A DNA stretch of 64,000 nt from Monilinia fructicola (Eukaryota > Ascomycota > Leotiomycetes > Helotiales > Sclerotiniaceae), in NCBI GenBank assembly GCA_008692225.1, contig VICG01000007.1, positions 2,266,501 through 2,330,500 on the forward strand. The letters run 5' to 3'. Shown in pieces: positions 23,095 to 32,920 of the stretch. Under the pieces are notes generated by a model. It searched no databases. It saw only the letters and a list, made by a program, of their open reading frames with translations, and was not told where the DNA came from. A program made the translations under genes and the position numbers. Each line of letters opens with the position of its first letter. Positions within the stretch are counted from its first letter, which is position 1.

Positions 23095-24794
23095 TTGCCT
23101 GTGTTTCGTGGAGGCAGGTCTCTTTGACGAGGTCTTTCATTCGAAGAAAGGTTACTGAGAATTCGGTAAGGGTCAATCTGTAGATGGGATAAATACCTAG
23201 GTAGGCTCTTTTGGAACTTTTCGTTTCGTTTCGTTTCGTTCCACCGGCCGGCAATAGGTGTAGATGAATGATACGGGTCTACCTAATAGTTTACTTCATA
23301 GTTTACTTCATAGTTTACCTCATTTTGCCTCATTGAACTTTACACCACTTGCTCCATTTCCCAAACTCGAATTAGATCGCGTGCTCCTTGCCTGCTTACT
23401 CAACCATCCACAGTACGCCAAGCCATAAGTCATATCTCCTGGCACTGCTGTACCACAAACCCAATTTCCCCATCTCCCCCTTTTCTAAAATAACCACCAC
23501 CTCAACATACAAAGCCAAGACGAACTCATACATCCTCAAATTTCCAGATGACAAACTCCACCGTTTCAGGCTAGACTTTATTAGCAGATCATAGACTGAA
23601 CATCCACATCTACCCCCATGCTCCCTATAATCAGCCAGGTACCCAAGTACCTGGATCAATTTTATCCTCAAAATATAGCATTGTAGCATTCCCCGCCGCT
23701 CCCACACCCCAGGCAACCAGACCTTTCCATTCCCTCACGCACTCCCGCGACAATCCTCCATATCTTCCCACACAACGGCCCATTCCAGCTCCCAGATTGA
23801 AGTATGTTGTAGTTTTTTCGAAGAACCAAAGATGCATGCATGTATGAGGTAGGTAGGCCATTGTTTGTTTGTTTGTTTGTTTGTTTTGGTTTTTCGCATA
23901 TACCCGTGCATCGGCTGAATTAGTACAGTACCCATCCTAACATAATCAAACATCTTTCCCGAAATTTCCTAGAGCTGCAACGATGAAACGAGGAAGGGAT
24001 AATAGATTCTCTCGCTCCGCCTCGGCCTCACCCGGCTTTTCCCACTTGGGACCCCGCAGAACCTGCGCGTATAACATCACATACCCTACAACTCTCCAAC
24101 GTCGACCATCAACCACTAGAACCAAACTCCCAACACCGAGCCACCACCCCCCACAACCAAAGCATCTCCCCGATCCCGAAGCTTTCTTGCCCATCTATCG
24201 CTCGCCCCTATATCGACTCCCCTGCCCATCCCTACACCGCCGCCCCAAGCGAGCCCCAAAACCCCAGAGCCAACGATCGCTACACAACCCAGCCAAAGCC
24301 AGCCACAACACCCATCGACCTGCGTAGCACGAAACTCAGCTGCCAAGCCCGCTTGTGATCCGTCCAGGCACCCGCGGATCCTCCCCCTCCCTATATCTGC
24401 ACGAAAAATATGGCGCACTTCGGTGAACGATATAGATGAGAGGAAAACAGCGTGGAAGGTGAGGAAGTTGGTGTCGCATCGTGATTAGGGAGTGCATGTA
24501 GGGGCATCCGAGACGCGGTCCGAGAGGGCGTTTGGTGGGCGCGATGTGGAAATTTGTTTGGTGGCTGTAGGTTTGCTGTGTGTGATGTGAGGACAGGACA
24601 GGACAGGACAGGAGAGGAGAGTCGAGGTGCGGGAGATTGGGATATAATATGTTCTTGTGATGGCGATTCAGAGTTGGAGGTTCGACCTCTCCATGAGTCT
24701 TCAATGTTGCATTCTTTCGTTTAGATTTATTCGTTCGTTCATTCGTTCATTCGTTCCTTTCTAGTCATTCTTTTCGGATAAAAGCAGAACCAAG
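23095..24794. other. Intergenic, nothing recognised
   Basis: 1.7 kb without a convincing gene. Short repeats include TTCGT/TTTCG (23219-23240), ATAGTTTACTTC units (23286-23322), TGTT (23862-23885) and AGGAC (24592-24611). The GC-rich open frames around 24000-24400 on both strands show no recognisable domain. Confidence 0.45.
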
Positions 24795-25879
24795 ATGCGT
24801 CATCAACTCCAACCCACGTCTCTCCTTACAATTCTCATTCTTTCATCTTCCGCATTTGCTCTTCCCGTTCTAGAAGACGCAGGAGCATCATGCTCCGCTC
24901 CTGTACGTATATCCTATTTACTTCCCACGAAGTCATGATTTCGCAAAACATGCCCATACAAAACACATCTCCTACTATCTCAACCGCCTTTCCCCGCCCC
25001 CCCCGCTTCCACTAACACACCCCAGGAAGGCAAAGGAATCTGCCGCTCTACCACCACCTGCAAAACAAACGGCTTCAACGTCCCCGGCCACTGTGCCGGC
25101 TCCGCCAACACCCAATGCTGCATCTCTCACACCTGTCAACCCTCCACCGGCGCCGCAGGTCTCTGTATCAATACATCTGACGGATGTGCAGACGGGGCAT
25201 TCATCGCGGGTTTTTGTCCCGGCAATAGCGGTATTCAATGTTGCGTGAAGAACAGCGATACGAGCGACCAAGAGGACGTCCAGAAGGGGAAGGCCAGCGG
25301 GAAAGACGTGGTTGCGGCCGCGGTGGCAAAGGAGGGGATCACGTATGTTTATGGGGGTGGCGGCTGCAAGGGGCCAAGCGGTGGGGGGTTCGATTGTTCT
25401 GGTTTGTGGATTTTGTTGACCCTTTATGATGTGGCGAGGCGTTGGCTTGGGTGGATGGACATCGGGCTGAGGATGCCTGGACAGGACTGACACAATACGC
25501 CATTTGTCACGCGGAAAACTACACGATTCGTGAGTTTCCATTTCTATTCCTTCTTCTGTTTCCCTCTATTCCTCTTCTGCCCTCTTCTCAACCGCAACTC
25601 CCAACTAATCTGCCCTCCCCCATCCAACAGCCCGCACAGCCCAACTACAATACCACTCCACACTCGGCAAACGGGTCCCGCGATCTCAAGCCAAAGCCGG
25701 TGATTTTCATATTCTGGGGCACAAATGGCGATTGCACGAATAAAGTGCATCACGTGGGAATTTTCATACGGAGCAATTGGATGGTTAATGCGCCGCATAC
25801 AGGTTCGGTGGTGAGAGAGAGCACGTTTGAAGGGAGTAGTGAGTTATGTGATTTTGTCGTTAGGTTCTGGAAAGATTAA
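24795..25879 (+). CDS. Secreted NlpC/P60-domain protein with N-terminal Cys-rich modules
   Basis: Probably an extracellular cysteine peptidase-like protein that cuts peptidoglycan-type peptides; this role is known for bacterial NlpC/P60 enzymes and inferred here. It begins with a clear signal peptide (LLTILILSSSAFALP). Two Cys-rich modules follow, each ending in QCC (HCAGSANTQCC and FCPGNSGIQCC). The NlpC/P60 domain has VAKEGITYVYGGGG, the active-site Cys in GGFDCSG, and the His in HHVGIFIR, with GDFIFWG between. Exons are 24795-24902, 25026 to about 25400, about 25488-25530 and about 25632-25879. The third junction and a T4 run at 25705 (GDFIFWG) each need a one-base correction. The domain is bacterial in wide distribution, so a transfer origin is possible. 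Confidence 0.8.
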
Positions 25880-26766
25880 GGAGCATGGGGGGATTCTTAA
25901 GTTTTGTTCATGGGCATGGATTGATTGAGATGGGATAGATTTCTGGTTAGTGGATTGGAGGGCTATATGCGGCGTTGAAGAAATTAGCATCTTTCTTCTG
26001 CTGCGTCTATTTGTATTCTTAGACCTTTTCCCTCTTTGCTTCATCATTAACAAACTTTACACAGTAGAAATCCGATGACGGTTAACTAATGAATTTGCAA
26101 AGGCGACCGTGATAAAAGAATTCCCCTCTAACTCTAGAGAGCACAATGTACAATGCATCATGCACAATCACTATTTGTTCTTTTCACCGTGGAAGGATTT
26201 GTGAAGTTCAATACAGATATGCATGTATGTATATATATCCAGGATCCCTCCCCATCAACAAATCTGAAAAGCTCAAAAACGCTCCAAGATCGGAGTGGCA
26301 GATGGCGATTGAAACGAGTGCCTTGTATCATATAGATCGATATAGAAATAGAAATGAAATAGTGATGATATTGGGGGAATGGAATAGGATGAAACAGGAT
26401 GAAATACATCACTTAGATTCTCTCATTGTATTACTACATACTTGGAAAGAACAAGAAGTCTAGTGCACTGCACCGAGGATCAAGGACAATAAAAGACATA
26501 GAATCAATTCATGACTGCCAGATATCTACCTAGCACAAAAAGCTTACCAGATATCAATCAGATATCTGATTCTATAGGAGTGGTCAAATGGGTGCTAAGC
26601 AGTTAAAAAATCATATAACGTTCGTAGATCACGGGGGATCTCCCAGATGGCGGATTGGGATGCACTGTGTAGAAGTATAAGATTTAGAAGAATGTTTGGA
26701 GATTAGATGGAGTCGATTTTGATAATATGATGAGAATAGCAGAGGTATGAAGCCATCACAATATTA
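25880..26766. other. Intergenic, nothing recognised
   Basis: About 0.9 kb between two convergent genes. Both 3' UTRs should lie here. No repeat or RNA gene is evident. Confidence 0.45.
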
Positions 26767-27961
26767 TTATGAGTTATATTTGTAGTACCCTTTACTAACA
26801 GATCTTCGAATCAAGGGAGCACGTGGTGGGGGATGATGTGGCGACTTGTTAATGCGCCCGTATACATATGGTATACGGTCGTACTCCCATCCCAGTGGTG
26901 AGTAATCATTGAACCTTGGTGAAGAGGAATCTTTGTAGAACTCATGATATTTTTCTCGTCCTTCTTCCCACATTTGTAGGTAGAAGGCTTTCTCATCATA
27001 TAGAGCGGGATCATCGAGGTCGAACCCAAATGTGTTAATTCCAGTCTTCTCGACAAAGTTCTTCCACATATACGGACCACTGCTGTGCCATGGGTCTGGT
27101 GTGAAGCCGATTGTTTCACAGATCTGCATGAAATCATCTTTGACGACCCGTCTACCCCAACCATCAAGTGTGGCCGAGGGCCACCAAGAATCAGGGCGGA
27201 ATAAGGCTTCAGTTTGCAATTCTTTGTACGGAACTGTGAAGATAGCGGTAGTTTCAATAAATTGCCTAGTATGATTGAAGGTATTGGAAGTGGGGGTTTT
27301 ATAGAGATTGAGCTTCTTTATGTTGTGCTCAAGTGGTGGAGGTAACCCAACCCTTCCATACCGGTTTAGCTCAAAGTGGGTAGTATCAAACCAGTCTAGC
27401 CCAAGGAATCGACACTCTTCTTCATGTTGTGAGTAGGTTCTAATTGTTGACACACCAACTGTGCCTTCGTTGGGTCCTTTGATGTCAACCGCCAAAACCA
27501 AAACAGGATGGCCACACATGTCATGGTGACCATACTGGTTGACCTCTTGAAGGGTAGCTAGAGGCAATCTCGTTTTCCCTGGAACAAACAAAATACAACC
27601 AGGTGCAATATCCCAAAGAGGCACAGGTGTAGATTTTCTGGGCAGGGGCTTATATCTTTTGGTGATAATAAGGCTGAAATATCTTACTCCAGACTTTCGA
27701 TTTCTGCCATTGAGGTTTATGAACAGGCTCTGTATTTCTAAGAGTGGAATCAGGGCTCTTTGAGATATTTATAGATGTAGGAGGCGACACCACACCTTTT
27801 TGATTTGAATAGCTGAATCTCGAAGCATGATGAAAGCGTCTTCTGAAGTTGATTGATGTAATGAGACCGCGAGGCTGACAGCCAGTAGTTGGCGATCCCC
27901 CTTGGATGAAGAATCCTTGAGATAAACTTCTGAGCATCTGTAAGCCCCAAATTTGTGACAT
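26767..27961 (-). CDS. Hypothetical protein, function unknown
   Basis: Not recognised. The main open frame gives about 285 residues from WDIAPGCILFVPGKTRLP to the stop. It includes GHPVLVLAVDIKG, VGVSTIRTYSQHEEE, RPDSWWPSATLDGWG and DPWHSSGPYMWKNFVEKTG; it is rich in Trp, Tyr and His and has no membrane segment. That frame has no ATG near its 5' end, but it joins the frame 27650-27961 (starting MSQIWGLQML) if one A is removed from the A4 run near 27652. The joined product of about 395 residues has a Ser/Arg-rich, acid-poor N-terminus (LRSLSQGFF, FRRRFHHASRFSYS) that could be a mitochondrial presequence. Whether the first part is an exon or a frame-slipped continuation cannot be settled here. 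Confidence 0.55.
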
Positions 27962-28199
27962 GAAGAAAATATGTTACGCATTTAATGAGGACAATCGTTC
28001 AAAAGGGATCGAGTGAGGTAAGTATTGCTGCGGTATCGAAGATCATGATCGGAGTTCTAATGTTTTTTCAAGGAGAGTTCAGTTCTGTACACGCGGAATA
28101 TGTTAGGATAGGAAAACAATTGGAGAGTGTATTGACCTACCAGAGAATTAAAGAATGGATCCCTTCTATCTGATAACATTCACAAAAACGAATGTTGTG

Positions 28200-28250
28200 G
28201 TCGTGGGACTGTCAAGGTCGTGGGACTGTCAAGGTCGTGGGACTGTCAAG
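28200..28250. repeat. 17-bp perfect tandem repeat, three copies
   Basis: The unit GTCGTGGGACTGTCAAG occurs three times with no mismatches, about 90 bases left of the inverted-repeat element. Confidence 0.9.
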
Positions 28251-28343
28251 TAAATTGAGGTTCTCGTGAAGAGAAATGAAATAATTTATGAATAAGGAGC
28301 ATTCTCGAATATATGGATTATGTAAGCGTTACAACTGCGAGTA

Positions 28344-29257
28344 GCCCTACGGGACCAAACTTCTGACCTTTCGACAGTCAGTGAATCTTATGTTAAAAAC
28401 CTAATTTCACTCACGATCTACCTGTTTTTGTTGCAGAGTTATGTAGAATTATACAGGAATCCTTTCATATAGCTTGGATACTAAAAAGTGAAAGGACGAG
28501 CTAGTATAACTAGCTAGTATAACTCTCGAAACTCTATTATTATGAGACTTAATCCATTTTTGAAGGCATTACGATCACTTGGACGATCACTTGAACGATC
28601 ACGATTACAATCATAAGCATTATTATTATTATTATTATTGAAGCTATTCAGAGATTTGAAGTTGTTGAAGTTGTTAAGCCTATATAATGTGTTAACGTTG
28701 AAAAAAGCGATGGAATAGGGGGGGAAAAGCGAATGGAAAAAGCAATTTACTCTTTCGAATTTCAACAACAAAATTAACTTATCTTTAACATAATAAAAGA
28801 ATGAAAGAATGAAAGAATAAAAGAATGAAAGAATGAAAGAATGAAAGAATGAAAGAATGAAAGAATGAAAGAATGAAAGAATAAAAGAAGGAATAAAGGA
28901 ATAAAAGAAGGAATAAAGGAATAAAAGAATAAAAGAATAAAAAGTATTCAAAAATTAATATATCAAATATTAAAGCTATTCAACGAATATTAAAGCTATT
29001 TAACGAAACTAATCCATTTTAAGCTAACTAACAGATTTTAGACTACCTATAGATAAACTAACAGATTTTAGATTACCCACAGATAAACTAGTAACAGATT
29101 TTAGGCTTCTTTTAATCAAACTAGTAGAATTCTAACTATTTATAGTTAAATTAACATAATTTAGATTATATATATACCCATATATTTATAAAACATGCTA
29201 TCTTTTGAAAAAACGTTGATTCACTGACTTTTTGTAGGAATTCTGGTTCCGTAGGGT
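28344..29257 (+). mobile_element. Small non-coding inverted-repeat element (MITE-like)
   Basis: The left end CCCTACGGGACCAAACTTCT, then AGTCAGTGAATC, is matched by the complement of the right end, CCCTACGGAACCAGAATTC, then AGTCAGTGAATC. Imperfect terminal inverted repeats of about 45 bp result. TA dinucleotides flank both ends, which fits a TA target, as used by Tc1/mariner-type elements. The interior has no transposase frame. It carries a GAATGAAA array (28797-28945) and a block of ACAGATTTTAGxxTACC-type units (29025-29105). A degraded relative lies inverted at 17121-17882, which supports this being a mobile family. Confidence 0.75.
28797..28945. repeat. GAATGAAA / GAATAAAA tandem array
   Basis: Mainly 8-bp units GAATGAAA, shifting to GAATAAAA and GGAATAAAGGAATAAAAGAA forms on the right. 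It lies inside the inverted-repeat element and is missing from the relative at 17121-17882. Confidence 0.85.
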
Positions 29258-29621
29258 AGTGAGTGAGGTCGATTATAGAATCTATGGATACTCGAGTATA
29301 TTGAGATGATTCAATATTCCGAACTTTTGATTCGACTTTGAGATGAGTTGAATGATTCTTATTTTTGCAAGTCTATCAATGCCTTCAATTCTAGCCAGAA
29401 TTAGACATCTCTCTCTAATTAGGTTGCAATACGCGCCCCCTATGTGCCGGTAGCACCGGTTCTTCTCCTCACACATGCATTCATCCGTCGTACAGTAAAG
29501 TAAAGTCAAATAGCTTCACGGCCCAAGTTCATCTATTCGGAACTCATTCTCGGGAAGTAACCAGCCTCCCTTTTAGCCCATACCATGTTCATCTAGTGCT
29601 CATTCCCATAGTTCTAGTCCC

Positions 29622-30750
29622 TCACCCAAACACTTTATTCATTCCCTGATGCGCCAACTCTACGCCCAGAAATGTTGCTGCATTCGCAGGTACTGCTCTA
29701 GCCAACGCCGGTCCAAACCCAGGGAAAAAAGCCTTCAACCCTCCATTCCTATACAATCCTTTTATCACGCCCCCAACTGTTGGTTTCCCTTCCATAGTTT
29801 GTAATCTCGACTTGACTGTATCGACTGGGAAAACTGGAATCCACATTGCTACACCTGCGCATGCTCCCGCTCCAGTAATAGCCAATAAACTTAAATCTTT
29901 GCCGGGTTTTCCAGTAGCTGGGTCTATAGGAGTCAGGCGACGCTTGATATATTCATAGGTTGCGAAATAGGCAGCGCTTCCAGGACCATCTCTTGCTAGT
30001 GTAGCAGCAGAGCCTCGAAAGACGGATTTTATACCGCCTTCTTTGTAAAGCTGCTTCACAACATCCACGCCACCATTGTATTTTGGCTTCTCCCCTGGCG
30101 CAAGTTCTTTTTGACCTTGGATTTGTAAAAGGACTTTGACACGTTCAAACGGGGCAGTAATGATTGTTTGAGGAATGGCGGAGAAGAAACCAGCGGTACT
30201 GATTTGAGCAATTGAGAGGGGTTCGTGAGGGGCTGTGGAAGTAAAGTTGCGCACAAGGTTTTTACCTACGTCGAAACCCCAGAAAGACACGGCGACTGTA
30301 GAGAAGAAGAGTTAGTTGATGTCTCGAGTAAATTGAAGCCGAACGGAGGGAAAAGGGCAATAAGGCGTGGAAGAAGCAGGACCATAGGAAAAACATACAC
30401 ATAGGAGTAACACCAACCAGCGGTGCACTCACACCCGCGTATAAACCCCGCGCAAGTCCATCTTTCGCGACAGATTTGGTGACAACATCAATAGCACCTT
30501 TATAAACCCCTCTTTCAGCAGTTTGTAAACGAACTTTGACCAAATCAAACGGATGCCCAACAATGACTGCGCAAACACCACCAAACCCCCCAGCAGCAAG
30601 TGATCTTAAACCTGCAAATGATTTTTGAACAACAAGCTCGGCGTCTTGTTTTAATTCCACTTTAGATTCAGGAACGTGGGGCAGATGTGGATTGAGGGCG
30701 TCAATCTTTTGATTTATTTGAGCTCCTGGGGAGGAGGAAGACGAAGACAT
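29622..30750 (-). CDS. Mitochondrial carnitine/acylcarnitine carrier (AcuH/CRC1 type)
   Basis: Inner-membrane exchanger that brings acetyl- and acylcarnitine into mitochondria, needed for growth on acetate or fatty acids. All three carrier repeats are present with their signatures: HPFDLVKVRLQ, APFERVKVLLQIQ and FPVDTVKSRLQ. Each is followed by a GlyxxR-type loop (ARGLYAGV, IKSVFRGSAATLARDGPGSAAYF, LKAFFPGFGPALARAVPANAATF). Repeat two carries the APFERVK typical of carnitine carriers. The single intron (30398-30296, donor GTATGT) gives GVTPMFAVSFWGFDVGKN across the junction. An in-frame ATG nine codons upstream (30777) is an alternative start. Unlike its left-hand neighbours, this gene is free of frame slips. 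Confidence 0.92.
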
Positions 30751-30777
30751 TGTTGAGACGAGTGAGGAAGGAATCAC

Positions 30778-32920
30778 AGCAAGATTTTGGGAGAACCTTT
30801 CTGCGAAAACGGGGAGAGGAAAGTTTTGTTATTGAGAGCTTTATTTCTCGAGAGAAGCTTGTGATTGATTGTAATGAGGGATGATCTCTTAGCCTGACAG
30901 CTACAACCTTACCGCGGGATGTGGCTTGATAGCTTTGAAGGATGTTTTGCCGAGGCAGGCCAACATCAATCAGTTGGCCATCGGCTTACCATATTACCGA
31001 GTTTCGGATAGGAGAGAAGTTCGGAGGAGTGGAAAAATGTTTCTCTTGGTAGACATTCTCGTGGCGTGGTACATATCCAAAGTTTTCATATGCAGTGTTG
31101 TATCTTCGGAGATCTAGCGTGGTAGTCTGAGAAAATATGACGGATGGAAGCAACAGTCATATGATACTATGTAATGATCATGATATACGAGCATTGTGAC
31201 GAGAAATTAGATAGTTAAGAAAAAGATTGGGCATCCATCAGTGTTTTTACGAGTACTCCGAGTACTCGAGTAATCCAGATGAATTCTGCTCATCTTGCGG
31301 TATTTCTGCCCAAGCACCGTATAAGAAGTACTTGACAGGTATTTTTCAAATGTCAAAAGTTGATAATGTACTGTATACAGTACCATGTTGTAGAAGCAAT
31401 GAAGGGGATAGTTTTGTCTGAAGGCTAAGGTTGGTAGAACTAATACTCCATAGTAGAACTAAATGCTTTGTGTAAGCGACTTGATGAAGGGGCATTTTTT
31501 GATAAATAAATGTTGGCAGTACAGGATAGAACTAATCAGTTATTTATTACTAGATCATTGTTATGTAGATACTTTGCTCTAGACAATAAACTGCTGGATT
31601 GTCTCGTATACAAAGCTATCGTACATCCTTATTATATTCTTATATTCTAGTGATTAGACCCCAATTCCCTAGTGTTGTATCAGATTCACATTCACATTCA
31701 CATTCACATTCACATTCACATTCACATTCACATGTAAGTTCAGTACTTGTAAGCCCCGTTTCCTAGAATATGAAAAAGATAAGCGTGAGATGTTGAGACA
31801 ACCAATGATGCCATCTCCATCAATTGTCTTTTGCATAACATGAGTATACCTAGTCTCCTTCATTCATCCTTCTATACGACCTATTTACCTATCTACCTAC
31901 CTACCTACCGACCATCATAGAAGGTCGTATAGAAGGTTGGAAATTGAGTATCACACTTTTATTTCTGATTGAACAATGACGAAGTGAACCTTAAAATACG
32001 TTATTTGCTTTTCTCCGTCAGCAGTTCGTGTTTATATCTCGATATTGTGAAGAGTTCAAGATGCTACAAGGTCTATTGACAATCGAAGTTGTTCGTTGGC
32101 ATTGGCTAGGAATTATCTCCTAGGAACCCCTCCAAATGTAACGCCTCCTTCATCAACATACAGAGGAAACAAACATCCATCCATGGATACCTACGTAATT
32201 GAAAGAGAGACATGTTGAACCTGAAGATCATTTTGGTTCAATAACAGAATCCACTTATTATAACTCCCCCCTCCCCCCTTATCAACATCAACACGTCTAT
32301 CCCATTGATCAATTGAGTTTCTTAATCCGAACTCATGGTAGCAATGAGTATGTTTTTGTTGACGTGTACTCCTCCATACTTTGGAACAACAACCATATCG
32401 GTAAGGTCACCATCCATATACGGCATTGATGTTATAGGTGAAGGGATTATGGCTCAGAGGGAAAAGGGAAAAGGCTGCAGTGCGTGCTGTACCCCAGTCC
32501 CGGTGATGTACAAAATGCAACCTTTAATGCATTGGCTTCTAGAACTAATTCGAATCCACTCTAAAACAACAAATTATTTGCTTCCCTTTCTCTTCTCAGT
32601 GTTCACCTCCTTTGAACCACTCAACGTCGAATTCAACGATCACCCACGCATGAATTGACAACTATTTGTGTTATACAGCCGTGTTTTATATATCTCAGAG
32701 GCACTCAGATTCACATACATATATGCGTACTGGGAACATGGTCAAAAGGTAAGATTGGATGTAAGGCACTCTCTGTTATTATCATTATCGTTATCATTAT
32801 AATTGTTATTGTTATTGCTATTGTTATTATTATTTCTTGAACGTCAATCGTCTCAGGTGTTTATCTCTATGTCCATTTGTGTTGTTTGGTTTCGTTTTAT
32901 TGTTTGTTAAATTCTTCCCA
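30778..32920. other. Intergenic between carrier and giant gene
   Basis: About 2.1 kb without a supported gene. It holds a CATTCA array (31681-31734), short CTAC repeats (31887-31908), an imperfect inverted pair around TAGAAGGTCGTATAGAAGGT (31870-31940), and ATTATC/TTATTG repeats (32778-32835) just upstream of the giant gene. Both promoters should be here. Confidence 0.5.
31681..31734. repeat. CATTCA hexanucleotide array
   Basis: Nine CATTCA units in a row. The minus strand reads as N-V dipeptides, so the open frame there is not a gene. Confidence 0.9.

Larger units (their letters stand above)
27962..29621. other. Intergenic, mostly a transposon remnant and simple repeats
   Basis: Holds a 17-bp tandem repeat at 28200-28250, the small inverted-repeat element at 28344-29257, and a GAATGAAA array inside it. 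No gene is supported. Confidence 0.6.

Noticed and set aside
28514..28951. 145-codon frame rich in Phe/Ser/Leu resembling a membrane protein
   Set aside because: It is the complement of the GAATGAAA array inside a transposon remnant; the hydrophobic look comes from the repeat.
29401..29480. Possible tRNA-like fold (GCGCCCCCTATGTGCCGGTAGCACCGGTTC)
   Set aside because: The CCGGTAGCACCGG hairpin is real, but no A-box, B-box or acceptor stem could be assembled. No tRNA was found anywhere in the window.
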